A stretch of DNA of 64,000 bases from Arcticibacter eurypsychrophilus (GCF_001730525.1 NZ_MDFN01000008.1:85899-149898); one strand, 5' to 3'. Positions 19,403 to 27,982 are shown, numbered from the stretch's first letter. Numbers and translations are program-made. The notes: generated by a model not told the origin, from the letters alone.

Positions 19403-19795
19403 AGCGCCATAATGGCTTTGTGCAGATTAGGACTAGATCATAATGAATCAAAGAAATTTTTTAATTTATCTTTGGTTTTTATGGTTATTCCTTTATCTTA
19501 ACTAACCTGTTGGATGGATTCTTTAATCCTTGCCATTAATTGGGGAGTGAAATATAATCATCCTTTGATATAGGGATAATGGGAAAAAGGTTAAATTTGA
19601 GATGTCAGATCCTAAATGATCGAACTTAAAATTAGCGCACCTAACATCCACCTTACACGCACCTTCTCCGCACATCGTCCGCTCTACACAAAATAAACTG
19701 CGTATTAATTGCTTGCAAAATCAGGCTTATATTAAAATCACGCAATAACAAAATCGAAACTTTTCCAGAAGTTGAGCACAATGGATCCATTCTCT
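19403..19795. other. Intergenic region between the uxu operon and a Crp-type regulator gene
   Basis: About 400 bases between divergent genes without a credible coding region on either strand. The right end holds the promoter-like element of the regulator (19796-19803). Nothing else is recognised. Confidence 0.5.
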
Positions 19796-19803
19796 TATCT
19801 TTA
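19796..19803 (+). promoter_or_regulatory. Candidate promoter of the Crp-type gene (TATCTTTA)
   Basis: TATCTTTA is a 7-of-8 match to the -7 element TANNTTTG, with TTG about 21 bases upstream in GTTGAGC. It lies 6 bases before the ATG at 19810, so the mRNA would be nearly leaderless. Confidence 0.42.
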
Positions 19804-19809
19804 TGCATC

Positions 19810-20397
19810 ATGAACGGATCAGACCTGATAATAGAAAACATTTCCACTTACATTCAACTGGACGAGAAAGAAAAAGAGTTATTCCTTTCACTCCTCATTC
19901 CTGCCAACATTTCCCGAAAACAAATCATTCTGCGAAAAGGTGAAATATGCCGTTATTCCACTTTCGTATACGAAGGATGCCTCAGAGGTTACACCTACGA
20001 TAAAAATGGATCGGAGCATGCACTGAATTTCGCTCCTAAAAACTGGTGGATTGCAGACATGTACAGCTGGATTTCGCAAAAACCCGGAATCTTAAACATT
20101 GAAGCCCTGGAAGATTCAAAAGTCTTAAAGCTCTCTAAAGTGAATCAGGAAATACTATATAAGGAAGTACCAAAGTTTGAACGCTTTTTCCGGATTATTA
20201 TTGAGAAATCACTTGTAGCCTCACAGGAACGGGTATTAAACAATTTAAGTTTGACGGCAGAGGAACGATATACCCAATTCTGTTCTAAATACCCTAGTCT
20301 GATTGAACACGTTCCTTTAAAACAGGTAGCCTCATATATCGGCGTAACCCCTGAATTTTTCAGTAAAATGAGGAACGGTTTGCTCAAGAAAAAGTAG
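19810..20397 (+). CDS. Crp/Fnr family transcriptional regulator
   Basis: A 195-residue regulator: cyclic-nucleotide-binding-like beta-barrel at about residues 10-120 (KQIILRKGEICRYSTFVYEGCLRGYTYD), dimer helix, and a short C-terminal winged helix (LKQVASYIGVTPEFFSKMRNGL at 168-190). It lacks the cluster-binding cysteines of FNR and the full cAMP motif, as in many Bacteroidota homologues whose ligand is unknown. It lies 55 bp before the pirin gene on the same strand and may control it. Confidence 0.85.
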   Translation: MNGSDLIIENISTYIQLDEKEKELFLSLLIPANISRKQIILRKGEICRYSTFVYEGCLRGYTYDKNGSEHALNFAPKNWWIADMYSWISQKPGILNIEALEDSKVLKLSKVNQEILYKEVPKFERFFRIIIEKSLVASQERVLNNLSLTAEERYTQFCSKYPSLIEHVPLKQVASYIGVTPEFFSKMRNGLLKKK

Positions 20398-20452
20398 TTC
20401 TTAACCTATATTAAGTGTGCTAACCTGCAATGGTACTTACCTTTATAGTGTT

Positions 20453-21175
20453 ATGGAAAAATCAGTATTGCATAAAGCAGACACAAGAGGATCAGCGGAT
20501 CACGGTTGGCTAAAAAGTCTTCAAACCTTCAGCTTCGGTGGATATTATAATGAAAAGCGCATCCATTTTGGCGCCCTTCGTGTGCTGAATGACGACACGG
20601 TAGATGGCGGAAAAGGCTTCGGCGATCATCCTCATGATAATATGGAGATTATTTCTATTCCCCTGGAAGGGGAACTACTTCATGAAGACAGCATGGGTAA
20701 TAAAGCGGTGATTCAGGCAGGAGAAATCCAAGTGATGAGTGCGGGAACGGGAATCTACCACGCCGAATACAACAAAAACCCTTATCTGCCCGTGAAGTTT
20801 CTTCAGATCTGGGTTTTCCCTAACCAGAGGGATGTTTCTCCACGCTATGATCAGATTAAACTGAATACACTGTCTGACCAAAACAGCTTACAGCAAATAT
20901 TATCACCTAATAAAGATGATGATGGGGTATGGATCTATCAGGATGCCTGGTTCCACATGGGCAAATTTGATCAAGACAATAAAGCATTATATAAGTTGAA
21001 AAAAGAAGGCAACGGCATCTATTTCTTTGTGCTGAAAGGAGACTTGAAGGTGAATGACCAGGTACTGAATACCCGTGATGGTTATGGAATCTGGGATGTG
21101 GAAGATGCTTTATTGGAAGCGGAGTCAGCAACTGAATTTTTGATCATGGAGGTTCCAATGGAGGTAAAGTTATAA
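20453..21175 (+). CDS. Pirin family protein (YhhW-like, possible quercetin 2,3-dioxygenase)
   Basis: Bicupin metalloprotein. I start it at 20453 (MEKSVLHKADTRG), the usual pirin N-terminus, not at the in-frame ATG 12 codons earlier. The N-terminal cupin has the metal ligands His-Pro-His in FGDHPHDNMEIIS (near residue 57) and His/Glu in IYHAEYN (near 101), plus GEIQVMSAGTG. Relatives such as YhhW cleave quercetin, but the physiological substrate is unknown. The stop overlaps the next start by one base (TAATG), showing tight coupling with the downstream small protein. Confidence 0.92.
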   Translation: MEKSVLHKADTRGSADHGWLKSLQTFSFGGYYNEKRIHFGALRVLNDDTVDGGKGFGDHPHDNMEIISIPLEGELLHEDSMGNKAVIQAGEIQVMSAGTGIYHAEYNKNPYLPVKFLQIWVFPNQRDVSPRYDQIKLNTLSDQNSLQQILSPNKDDDGVWIYQDAWFHMGKFDQDNKALYKLKKEGNGIYFFVLKGDLKVNDQVLNTRDGYGIWDVEDALLEAESATEFLIMEVPMEVKL

Positions 21176-21477
21176 TGAAAAAGATAACAATTATTGCAGC
21201 AGGGGAACATGCTGAGATCATGAAAACTGTTCTGCGCCTGATCAATAACAATCCGGATTGGGAAGGAGAGATTGCCCTATCGATAGAGGAGCTGGGTGAG
21301 AAGTTGTCAAATAACAGCTATGATCTAATACTTTTGGGCGCCGGAATAGATGAGGTTCGATTACGAGCGCTATTACACGATTTGCGACTTGAGATTCCCG
21401 TCGTCCTTCATTATGGCGGCGGCAGTGGGTTGCTTTTGAGTGAAATCCAGCAAGTTATTGATAGAAAATTGATTTAA
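21175..21477 (+). CDS. Small protein resembling a degenerate receiver domain
   Basis: A 100-residue cytoplasmic protein without signal or membrane segments. The alternating beta/alpha pattern (KKITIIAAGEH, DWEGEIALSIEEL, YDLILLGAGID, IPVVLHYGGGSGLL) resembles a response-regulator receiver. The aspartate normally at the end of the third strand (DLILLD) is Gly here, and the acidic pair after strand 1 is missing, so phosphorylation is unlikely. The receiver resemblance is my inference from pattern only. It is translationally coupled to pirin (1-base overlap). Confidence 0.6.
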   Translation: MKKITIIAAGEHAEIMKTVLRLINNNPDWEGEIALSIEELGEKLSNNSYDLILLGAGIDEVRLRALLHDLRLEIPVVLHYGGGSGLLLSEIQQVIDRKLI

Positions 21478-21528
21478 AAAACTGACAGGCATTTACGGTT
21501 ATAGTACTTGTCCGAATAATTAGTTAAC

Positions 21529-22716
21529 TTATTCAGACTCGCCATTAACCCCTTCAGCGAAATTCTTTCTAGCCCGCCATATCTTAAATTGAATGGTTGA
21601 AAAAGCCATAATTCCATAGATCAGGATCAGGATACATAGATGGATCAGAGAAGGGGAAACATTACTTAGCGTGCCCTTTTCGAGGAGTAGTATCTTGTGG
21701 GCATTGAGAAAGGGCGTTAAAGGCAATGCGTTTGCCAACCATTGCACGCCCATAGGCATCGATTCTGTCGGCCAGGTATACCCTCCAATGATGAAAGCAG
21801 GCATGGATAGTAACATCAAAACCTGGGTAGCTTTTAATGAATTAGGGAAAATGGCACTAACCAATACACCGAGAAAAGAGGTTGCTATGATAAACAAGGC
21901 GGTTGTAACCACAAACTTGCCCAATGGACTAGGAATGGGCGCATGAAAGATATGATGGAAAATATAATAGGTAAATAAGATAAAGATGGACATAATCCAA
22001 AAGGGCAAAATTTTCACCATCATGGCCACAAAGGCGGATCCTGTATTGCGGAGCAGTTCAGAATTAAATGTATTATTTTCATACTCGCGTGAAAAGCTTA
22101 CTGCCAGGCCAAGCAAGATTACCTGTTGCAGCACAACAGCGAGTACTCCCGGCCACATAAAGGTAAAATAGTTGCCTGTTTCATTAAAAAGCTTGATGTA
22201 ATTCGCTTTGAAGGGTTCATATTGTGTGAAAGCCTGCTCGGCATTCATGCCCTTTTTCTTTAAGCCCTGCATATTAATTCCGGCACTAAAAGTTCCAATT
22301 GTTGCCTGTAACCCTTGCGAAGCCATATTGGCTGTAAGTAAATTGGTGGTATTGAGATAGGTATTTATTTCAGGATAGTTTTTTTGTAAGATAGAGGCCT
22401 CAAAACGATCGGAAATCACGACAGTGGCAACGGCTTGACGTTCGACCATCGCTTCGGTAGTGCCTAGATTATCGTGTTTGATGAGCACCACATGGAGCTT
22501 TTCATTGTCATTTAACAAGTCAATTAGCTGGTTGCTCAGAGGAGTATTGTCGAGATCGACCACTATAACAGGGAGATGCTCTACTTTACCTGACTTATAT
22601 ACATAACCAAACATGACCGCGTAAATAATGGGGGCAAGAAGAAAAACAGACATCAGCGTGGTGTCTTTAAAAAAGAGCCTAAACTCTCTTCTGAGCAGAT
22701 AAAAAAAGTTTCTCAT
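21529..22716 (-). CDS. ABC-2 type exporter permease
   Basis: Inner-membrane component of a drug or toxin exporter. The 395-residue protein has TM1 at residues 20-40 (LMSVFLLAPIIYAVMFGYVY), a large extracytoplasmic domain (IVVDLDNTPLSNQLIDLL) to about residue 175, and five further TM helices from about residue 180 to 380 with the ABC-2 motif SMPAFIIGGYTWP near 300. This is the YhhJ/YbhR layout. It follows the HlyD gene by 4 bp and ends the operon. No ATP-binding gene is present in the operon. Confidence 0.9.
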   Translation of the reverse strand: MRNFFYLLRREFRLFFKDTTLMSVFLLAPIIYAVMFGYVYKSGKVEHLPVIVVDLDNTPLSNQLIDLLNDNEKLHVVLIKHDNLGTTEAMVERQAVATVVISDRFEASILQKNYPEINTYLNTTNLLTANMASQGLQATIGTFSAGINMQGLKKKGMNAEQAFTQYEPFKANYIKLFNETGNYFTFMWPGVLAVVLQQVILLGLAVSFSREYENNTFNSELLRNTGSAFVAMMVKILPFWIMSIFILFTYYIFHHIFHAPIPSPLGKFVVTTALFIIATSFLGVLVSAIFPNSLKATQVLMLLSMPAFIIGGYTWPTESMPMGVQWLANALPLTPFLNAHKILLLEKGTLSNVSPSLIHLCILILIYGIMAFSTIQFKIWRARKNFAEGVNGESE

Positions 22717-22720
22717 CTTT

Positions 22721-23677
22721 TTAGTTTAACGTTATGGTCGCATTTACCAACAGGTTTTCGACTTTATTCTCGTCAGACGGAACGATTTTCAATTCGTAAA
22801 TAGCTTCTTCAATTTGGTAATCAGGGTAGGCTGCAGTGATATCTGCGTAACGGGCCAACTGCTTAATGGTGACAATTTTCCCGGTGATATCGGTTTTAGC
22901 ATACGGGACATGAATAGTAATGGCCTGCCCTCTTTTATAATTGCCAATTTTGCTTTCAGGAATGGTAAAGCGGAAATAAGTTGTCAAGGGTTGGTAACCG
23001 TTAAAAAGGGTATATCCAGCGGTAGCTAATTCTCCTTCATGGAGACTAATAGTCTCCAAAAGCATCTCATTTGTAGCGATAATATATCTTTCGGAATATG
23101 CCACTTCAACTTCTTGCACAACGCCTAGTGCCTGATCTTTCTGACCTTGGGCAGCTGTTTGGCTTTCTGTCCGCACGCCCTTAATAGCTTCATTCATTTC
23201 TGCATTCACAGCGTCATACTGCGCTTTCGCACCTAAATATTTAGCAGTAATTTCGTCAAAAGCCTGTGCGGTCATCATGCTGTCGGCAAACATTCCTTTT
23301 GCACGCGCATAAGATTTCTGAGCGAAATTAAACTGTTCTTTTATACCGGATTGTTTGGCTCTTAACTGAGTAAGCTGATTGGCAGTCGCTCCATTTTTTG
23401 CGAGATCGCGCTGTGCGCTTGCGGCTTTTAAAACGCCTTTGGCCTGCGATAATTTGGCATTAACTTCGGGTACATCCAGCATGGCAAGGGTATCACCCTT
23501 TTTTACCAGGTCGCCTTCTTTAACGTATATTTCAAGAATCCTGCCTGTTACTTTTGGGGCAAAACCAATGAGCTCTCTTTTGATTTTACCTTCAAGAGGT
23601 TTGTTCTTTTTAGTAGTACAACTAAAAATGGTCGATACAATGAAGAGTAGGACAACTATTTTATATACTGTTTTCAT
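22721..23677 (-). CDS. HlyD family periplasmic adaptor lipoprotein
   Basis: Adaptor between the ABC-2 permease and TolC. The 318-residue protein has a lipoprotein signal (lipobox IFSC near residue 20), a lipoyl half (IGFAPKVTGRILEIYVKEGDLVKKGD near 37), a helical hairpin from about 75 to 180 and a C-terminal beta region (YFRFTIPESKIGNYKRGQ). The order is tolC, hlyD, permease on the minus strand, with a 162-bp gap after tolC that contains a 14-bp palindrome, so this gene may also have its own control. Confidence 0.9.
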   Translation of the reverse strand: MKTVYKIVVLLFIVSTIFSCTTKKNKPLEGKIKRELIGFAPKVTGRILEIYVKEGDLVKKGDTLAMLDVPEVNAKLSQAKGVLKAASAQRDLAKNGATANQLTQLRAKQSGIKEQFNFAQKSYARAKGMFADSMMTAQAFDEITAKYLGAKAQYDAVNAEMNEAIKGVRTESQTAAQGQKDQALGVVQEVEVAYSERYIIATNEMLLETISLHEGELATAGYTLFNGYQPLTTYFRFTIPESKIGNYKRGQAITIHVPYAKTDITGKIVTIKQLARYADITAAYPDYQIEEAIYELKIVPSDENKVENLLVNATITLN

Positions 23678-23784
23678 CTTTTTAGAAGTATTTATTTATT
23701 TGATAACCGATGTTATACTATGTGTACCAATAGCTGTTCATTCATTTTTCGCAGAACGCTTAACAGTTAAAAATTCCAGGATTG

Positions 23785-23798
23785 ATACCAATTGGTAT
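23785..23798. promoter_or_regulatory. 14-bp palindrome upstream of the hlyD-type gene
   Basis: ATACCAATTGGTAT is a perfect palindrome in the 162-bp gap between the tolC stop and the hlyD start, 108 bp ahead of the latter. It has the form of a dimeric regulator site. The bound protein is unknown. Confidence 0.4.
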
Positions 23799-23839
23799 TA
23801 AACACTTTGCCAAAGTTCTAAGGTCCATGGGTTTCGTTG

Positions 23840-25237
23840 TTAATGAATACTGGCTTTCGTCAGACTTCCTGTTGCTTTTAGTAATTCCAATGCCGCCTGA
23901 CGTTGGTTAAATACCGCTTGCAGTTTTTGTAGGGCTGCATTTTGATAATCAGTTTCTGCACCTATTAAATCCGCTGCTTTAATCAATCCCAGTTTAAATT
24001 CTTTACCTGCCTGCTCTAATGCATTTCCGGCTATTTGTTTTTCCTTTTCCTTTACTTGTATTTCTGCAACTGCGTTACTAAAGTCTGTTTGAGTTTTCAG
24101 TAAAAGAAGATTAAGCTTTTCTTCGGCGTCTATCTTCTCATTTTCGGCTTTTCTGACTTCAATCCTGGCATGTTGTACATCCCTCTCCCCTTTAAATCCA
24201 GTAAAGATATCCCACTTAAAGCCTACTCCTATGTTGAAATTAGGAACAATTTCAAACTTGTCGGCTCGCAGCTTTAAAACACCTACAATTGGCAGAGCTT
24301 CTTTACCTGTTAATTTAGTATTGAAAATATTCAGATAACCTAGAGAGGAAGCGGCCTGAATCTTAGGAATCCACCAAGTTTGGGCTGCTTTAACTTTATA
24401 TTCATAGGCTGCGATACTGAAGTTTAATGCTTTCATTTCGGGCCTATTTTGGACAGACTGAGCGGCATCAAGTAGATTAAAAGAGAGTAATTCGTTGTCT
24501 ATGGCAGCTAATCGCTCAATCTCTATCCCTGTATACATTTCTATTTGATGTAAAATTAGGTTTTTCTTTCCTTCATAATCCAATCTTCGGGAGCTCAGCT
24601 GTGCTTTAGCGACTTCAATCTTTTGATGTTCGTATTTGGTTATCAGACCATAACCTAATGCTTTATCGGCAGTTTTAGCATTTATGTCGAGGCGATCTTG
24701 ACTTTCGTCCAATACAATTTTAACCTGTTTCAACAGCGCTAACTGATCGTAAGCTTTACTAACATCTGTTATGATCTGCTGGCGATTAATTTCTAATAAA
24801 GCAGTCTGAGCTTTGGTTTTTTCCGTTAATGCTTGTTTTAGAGCTGGAACTTTCCCTCCAGTGTACAGTAAAGCGCTTACGGTTAAATCAGTCTTAAACA
24901 GGTTAGCCTGACTATTAAAACCAGCGTTTACTTCGGGAAGATTCATTGCTGTACCGTTTAGAGAAAAACTTGAGGCAGGAATTCCCAACTCAGCAGAGTT
25001 GGCCAGAAATGCATATTTACCTGAAATATCTGCCGTAGGGAGATATACTTCCTTTAATTGCTTTAATTCAAGATTAGAAGATTGTATATCTAATATTTTG
25101 TTAGCAAGTACATGGTCTTTAAGTAAGGCTTTGTCAATTAGCTCATCCAGGGACGGGGCGGCTCTATTTTGAGCGGACAAAACAAAAGGAAAGTATATAA
25201 AGGCAATCAATAGAAATATTACTGTACTCGATTTCAT
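23840..25237 (-). CDS. TolC-family outer membrane channel (ABC-2 exporter operon)
   Basis: Outer-membrane duct of the exporter encoded with the following HlyD and permease genes. The 465-residue protein has a signal peptide (residues 5-22, FVLSAQ) and two efflux-protein halves, with LDELIDKALLKDHVLANK near 31, a central GIEIERLAAID and a C-terminal half with NFNIGVGFKWDIFTGFKGERD near 335 and long coiled helices. Transcription likely starts near 25264 under a Crp/Fnr-type box. Confidence 0.92.
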   Translation of the reverse strand: MKSSTVIFLLIAFIYFPFVLSAQNRAAPSLDELIDKALLKDHVLANKILDIQSSNLELKQLKEVYLPTADISGKYAFLANSAELGIPASSFSLNGTAMNLPEVNAGFNSQANLFKTDLTVSALLYTGGKVPALKQALTEKTKAQTALLEINRQQIITDVSKAYDQLALLKQVKIVLDESQDRLDINAKTADKALGYGLITKYEHQKIEVAKAQLSSRRLDYEGKKNLILHQIEMYTGIEIERLAAIDNELLSFNLLDAAQSVQNRPEMKALNFSIAAYEYKVKAAQTWWIPKIQAASSLGYLNIFNTKLTGKEALPIVGVLKLRADKFEIVPNFNIGVGFKWDIFTGFKGERDVQHARIEVRKAENEKIDAEEKLNLLLLKTQTDFSNAVAEIQVKEKEKQIAGNALEQAGKEFKLGLIKAADLIGAETDYQNAALQKLQAVFNQRQAALELLKATGSLTKASIH

Positions 25238-25267
25238 TACTTATTAATGGTATCACTTTATGCTGGG

Positions 25268-25313
25268 CAAAGCTAGCCATTAATAAATTGTAACCTTTTG
25301 ATCTAGATCAAAA
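25268..25313 (-). promoter_or_regulatory. Promoter of the tolC-hlyD-permease operon with a perfect FNR/CRP-type box
   Basis: The 18-bp perfect palindrome TTTTGATCTAGATCAAAA (25296-25313) contains TTGAT-N4-ATCAA, the FNR consensus. Downstream on the minus strand TAGCTTTG (25268-25275) fits the -7 element, with no good -33 motif at the usual distance. If transcription starts near 25264, the palindrome is centred close to -41, the class II activator position. The Crp/Fnr-type gene immediately upstream is the obvious candidate binder (inference). Confidence 0.65.
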
Positions 25314-25339
25314 ATTAATATGAGCACAGGCTTGTATCA

Positions 25340-25903
25340 TTATTTTTTTGCCCTTATTCTGCTTAAAGTCTCCTGAGTGATACCTAGATAAGAAGCTATA
25401 TGACCTAATGATGCGCGTTGAATAATAGAAGGATAGTTTTTCATAAGAAGATCATATCGTTCCTGCGCAGAAAGAAACTGCAGGGTTACGATACGATCGG
25501 TAGCTTTAAGTAAAAATTCCAATAAACCCTGACTTTTAATCTTTTCGGTTTCAGGATAGATTTTCAGCAACATTTCAAAATCAGTATAAGTAATTTTTCG
25601 CATTTCACAGTCTTCCAGGCTTTCAATGTTGTACCTGGAAGGTAACTGACCAAAAAAACTTTCTGCCACGGTAAGCATCATTCCTTCAGTAAAAAAACTG
25701 TAGGTTATATCTTTGCCAGACTCATTATAATAATAAATTCGGGCTAATCCTTTTTCAATAAAAAACATCTCTTTTGAAATTTTACCTTCAGTAATGAGAA
25801 TCTGTGTTTTACTAAATTTAACGGGAATAAATGCGTTTTCTATTGCCGTATTCGTTAAGTCCGATAGTGGTAAAATCTGATTGATGTAAGAGGATAATTG
25901 CAT
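25340..25903 (-). CDS. Crp/Fnr family transcriptional regulator next to the ABC-2 exporter operon
   Basis: I start the protein at 25903 (MQLSSYINQILPL), the usual N-terminus of this family; the open frame runs 16 codons further. About 187 residues: cNMP-like barrel at 10-120 (TQILITEGKISKEMFFIEKGLARIYYYNESGKDITYSF), dimer helix, and a C-terminal helix-turn-helix (LGHIASYLGITQETLSRIRAKK). No FNR-type cysteine cluster is seen, so oxygen sensing through an iron-sulphur cluster is unlikely. It is followed by a perfect FNR-like box and the tolC-hlyD-permease genes on the same strand, so it probably activates them. Confidence 0.88.
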   Translation of the reverse strand: MQLSSYINQILPLSDLTNTAIENAFIPVKFSKTQILITEGKISKEMFFIEKGLARIYYYNESGKDITYSFFTEGMMLTVAESFFGQLPSRYNIESLEDCEMRKITYTDFEMLLKIYPETEKIKSQGLLEFLLKATDRIVTLQFLSAQERYDLLMKNYPSIIQRASLGHIASYLGITQETLSRIRAKK

Positions 25904-25911
25904 AGCGGGTA

Positions 25912-25919
25912 CGAATATA
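25912..25919 (-). promoter_or_regulatory. Candidate -7 element (TATATTCG) of the Crp/Fnr-type gene
   Basis: 7-of-8 match to TANNTTTG on the minus strand, 8 bases before the preferred ATG at 25903; this supports the shorter start and a nearly leaderless mRNA. Confidence 0.38.
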
Positions 25920-26001
25920 TTAACACTTGGTAATATAAAGGCAATTAACACGTCATTGCAATTAATATATAGGTAGCCAGACTACCCGCTGTCCTTACAT
26001 T

Positions 26002-27144
26002 TTATTTGGTATCACTATTTTTAAATTTAACAACTTCCCAATAGGCTTTTTTTGGTTGCAACTGCTGGTCAAATAATAAAGGATAGTTTTTTCGGCCCTT
26101 TACAGGGTATTCATCAAGCCATGAATACTGGTCAGATATATTCCAGAAAGTTATACCACTTATCACTTTTTTATACTTTCGGAATTCTTTAAACGCCATG
26201 CCATATTGGTCCGTCTGTTTTTGTTGCATGTCGGCCGTAAACGTATCTGATTCACCAGCTCGCAGATCGCGTTTGTTTTTCTCCCAGGGATATACGGAGA
26301 TATCTAGCTCCGTTACCTGCACTTTCAAACCCAATGAGGCAAATCTTTCAATCGTAGCTACAAGTTCCTTTTGCGTGGGCTCGAATAAAGACCAATGCGC
26401 CTGTAGGCCAACAGCTTGCACAGGGATCTTTTGGTCTATTAGTTTCTTTAACAATTTGAACACTCTTTCCCGTTTCTCTGGCCGTTCGGTATTGTAATCG
26501 TTATAAAAAAGAACTGCATCGGGATCTGCAGCATGTGCATATTCAAATGCTTTAAGAATAAAATCCTCACCGCATATTTGATACCATAAAGAATTGCGCA
26601 AAAACTTCGTACTATCGTCGTCAATGGCTTCATTTACGACATCCCATGCATAAATCTTCCCCTTATATCTTCCTACCACAGAATCAATATGTGACTTAAG
26701 TCGTTGCAGCAGCACTTCTTTGGTAACCAGTTTTTTATCCTTGTCCACAAACATCCAATCAGGGGTCTGCTCATGCCAGCAAAGGTTGTGACCTCTTACT
26801 TTTAATCCATGCAACTGTGCGAAGGCAACTATGGAATCAGCGTCTTTCCAATCGTATCGGTTTTCTTCCGGATGGATCGGACCCATTTTCATCGCATTCT
26901 CAGGTGTAATACTATTAAAATTTTTTAATATCAGAGCTACTTGGTCAGCATTCTTAAGTGATTGTGGCGATACAGCTACCCCAACAGGGAAATAATTCTG
27001 GTAATAATCTTTAAGTCCTTTTGTTTGCTGTACGGACTGACCCTTTATAGTTGAAGTATTTACCAAAAGAAACAGGATACTAAATCCAATAAAAAAAGCA
27101 GACGTTTTAAGCATAAAATAAAATTTAAAATGTTTATGATTCAT
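26002..27144 (-). CDS. Endo-1,4-beta-xylanase, GH10
   Basis: Cleaves the beta-1,4-xylan backbone with retention. The 380-residue protein has a signal peptide (start at MNHKHF or the internal MLKTSAFF) and a single GH10 barrel. Visible motifs: ITPENAMKMGPIHP near 75, RGHNLCWHEQTPDW near 115, the acid/base Glu in WDVVNEAIDD (about residue 171) and the nucleophile Glu in VTELDISVYP (about 279). No lipobox, so it is likely periplasmic, acting on imported oligosaccharides. It is the last gene of the xylan locus on the minus strand. Confidence 0.95.
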   Translation of the reverse strand: MNHKHFKFYFMLKTSAFFIGFSILFLLVNTSTIKGQSVQQTKGLKDYYQNYFPVGVAVSPQSLKNADQVALILKNFNSITPENAMKMGPIHPEENRYDWKDADSIVAFAQLHGLKVRGHNLCWHEQTPDWMFVDKDKKLVTKEVLLQRLKSHIDSVVGRYKGKIYAWDVVNEAIDDDSTKFLRNSLWYQICGEDFILKAFEYAHAADPDAVLFYNDYNTERPEKRERVFKLLKKLIDQKIPVQAVGLQAHWSLFEPTQKELVATIERFASLGLKVQVTELDISVYPWEKNKRDLRAGESDTFTADMQQKQTDQYGMAFKEFRKYKKVISGITFWNISDQYSWLDEYPVKGRKNYPLLFDQQLQPKKAYWEVVKFKNSDTK

Positions 27145-27184
27145 AACTAGTTTGTATGAATTGGATTATAAGATTCGGCACCAA

Positions 27185-27982
27185 TTATCGGTTAAATTGC
27201 TCCTTTTTAATGTATTTTGCAGCATTTACCATGGTGGTAATCCAGATATCTTTTTCGTTATTTTTAAGATAGTGCAAAAGCTTGCTGTGCTCATTTAGAT
27301 CAACATTGATATTATGGCCTCCACCAACACCATGAAACAAAAAAACAAGCAAGGTATTTGAACGCTGAGCCTGTACAACCAAATTAATCATATATGCTGC
27401 AGATTGACCGTTAATAAAATAACAATCTATATTGTCTAAGTTAACTTGTGTGGCTGTTTGCAAACCTGCACTTACACCTCTTGCTCCTACAAAGTCGCCC
27501 TTAAGCTCATCGTAGAACTTTTTACCTCCAACAGTAAGGTCTCCACATGGATAGGCAAAGGTTCGGAGATCCTGGCCATCTATTGCGGTGAGTAAGGTAT
27601 TGTTAATTTTGATCTCATTAATTGCACGAATCAAAGAATATTTGCTCAGGTCGTTTTCAAGATTAACAAAATCTCTCCCTGGTAAGCTACCATCACAAGG
27701 ATGAAATAAAGAGTGATTTCCAAGCTCATGTCCATTGGCAGCTGCTTTGCGCCATTCTATCATCCTGGATTTTACAACCGGCGATGAGCCGATAATATAA
27801 AAGGTAGCTTTGAGATTCAGGGAGTCAAGTGCTGGTATCACATTATCCAAGTCTATACTTATAGCATCATCATATGTTAATACTACCGCACATTGTTTAT
27901 TATTCCATAAAGAATTTTGCGCTTTTAGGCAAAAAACGGTCATAAGTAGTACTATTAATAGACAGTATTTCAGGTTTATCAT
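27185..27982 (-). CDS. CE4 polysaccharide deacetylase (probable acetylxylan esterase)
   Basis: NodB-homology metal-dependent deacetylase of 265 residues with signal peptide. The catalytic base and metal ligands are seen in TYDDA (near residue 37, the TFDD-type motif) and HELGNHSLFHP (near 85, the HxxxH metal motif); FAYPCGD (motif 3) and FLFHG (motif 5) follow. Many CE4 enzymes act on chitin or peptidoglycan, but its place between two GH10 xylanases makes acetyl groups of xylan the likely substrate (inference). Confidence 0.85.
   Translation of the reverse strand: MINLKYCLLIVLLMTVFCLKAQNSLWNNKQCAVVLTYDDAISIDLDNVIPALDSLNLKATFYIIGSSPVVKSRMIEWRKAAANGHELGNHSLFHPCDGSLPGRDFVNLENDLSKYSLIRAINEIKINNTLLTAIDGQDLRTFAYPCGDLTVGGKKFYDELKGDFVGARGVSAGLQTATQVNLDNIDCYFINGQSAAYMINLVVQAQRSNTLLVFLFHGVGGGHNINVDLNEHSKLLHYLKNNEKDIWITTMVNAAKYIKKEQFNR

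Noticed and set aside
21510..21540. GAATAA/TTATTC stem between the receiver-like gene and the permease gene
   Set aside because: Six AT-rich base pairs only; too weak to call a terminator for these convergent genes.
22721..25237. The tolC-hlyD pair as a second RND system
   Set aside because: The third gene is an ABC-2 permease, not an RND pump; the RND operon is the separate one at 8.7-15.0 kb.
25965..25992. GGTAG/CTACC stem downstream of the first GH10 gene
   Set aside because: Five base pairs and no real T-run; too weak to report as a terminator.
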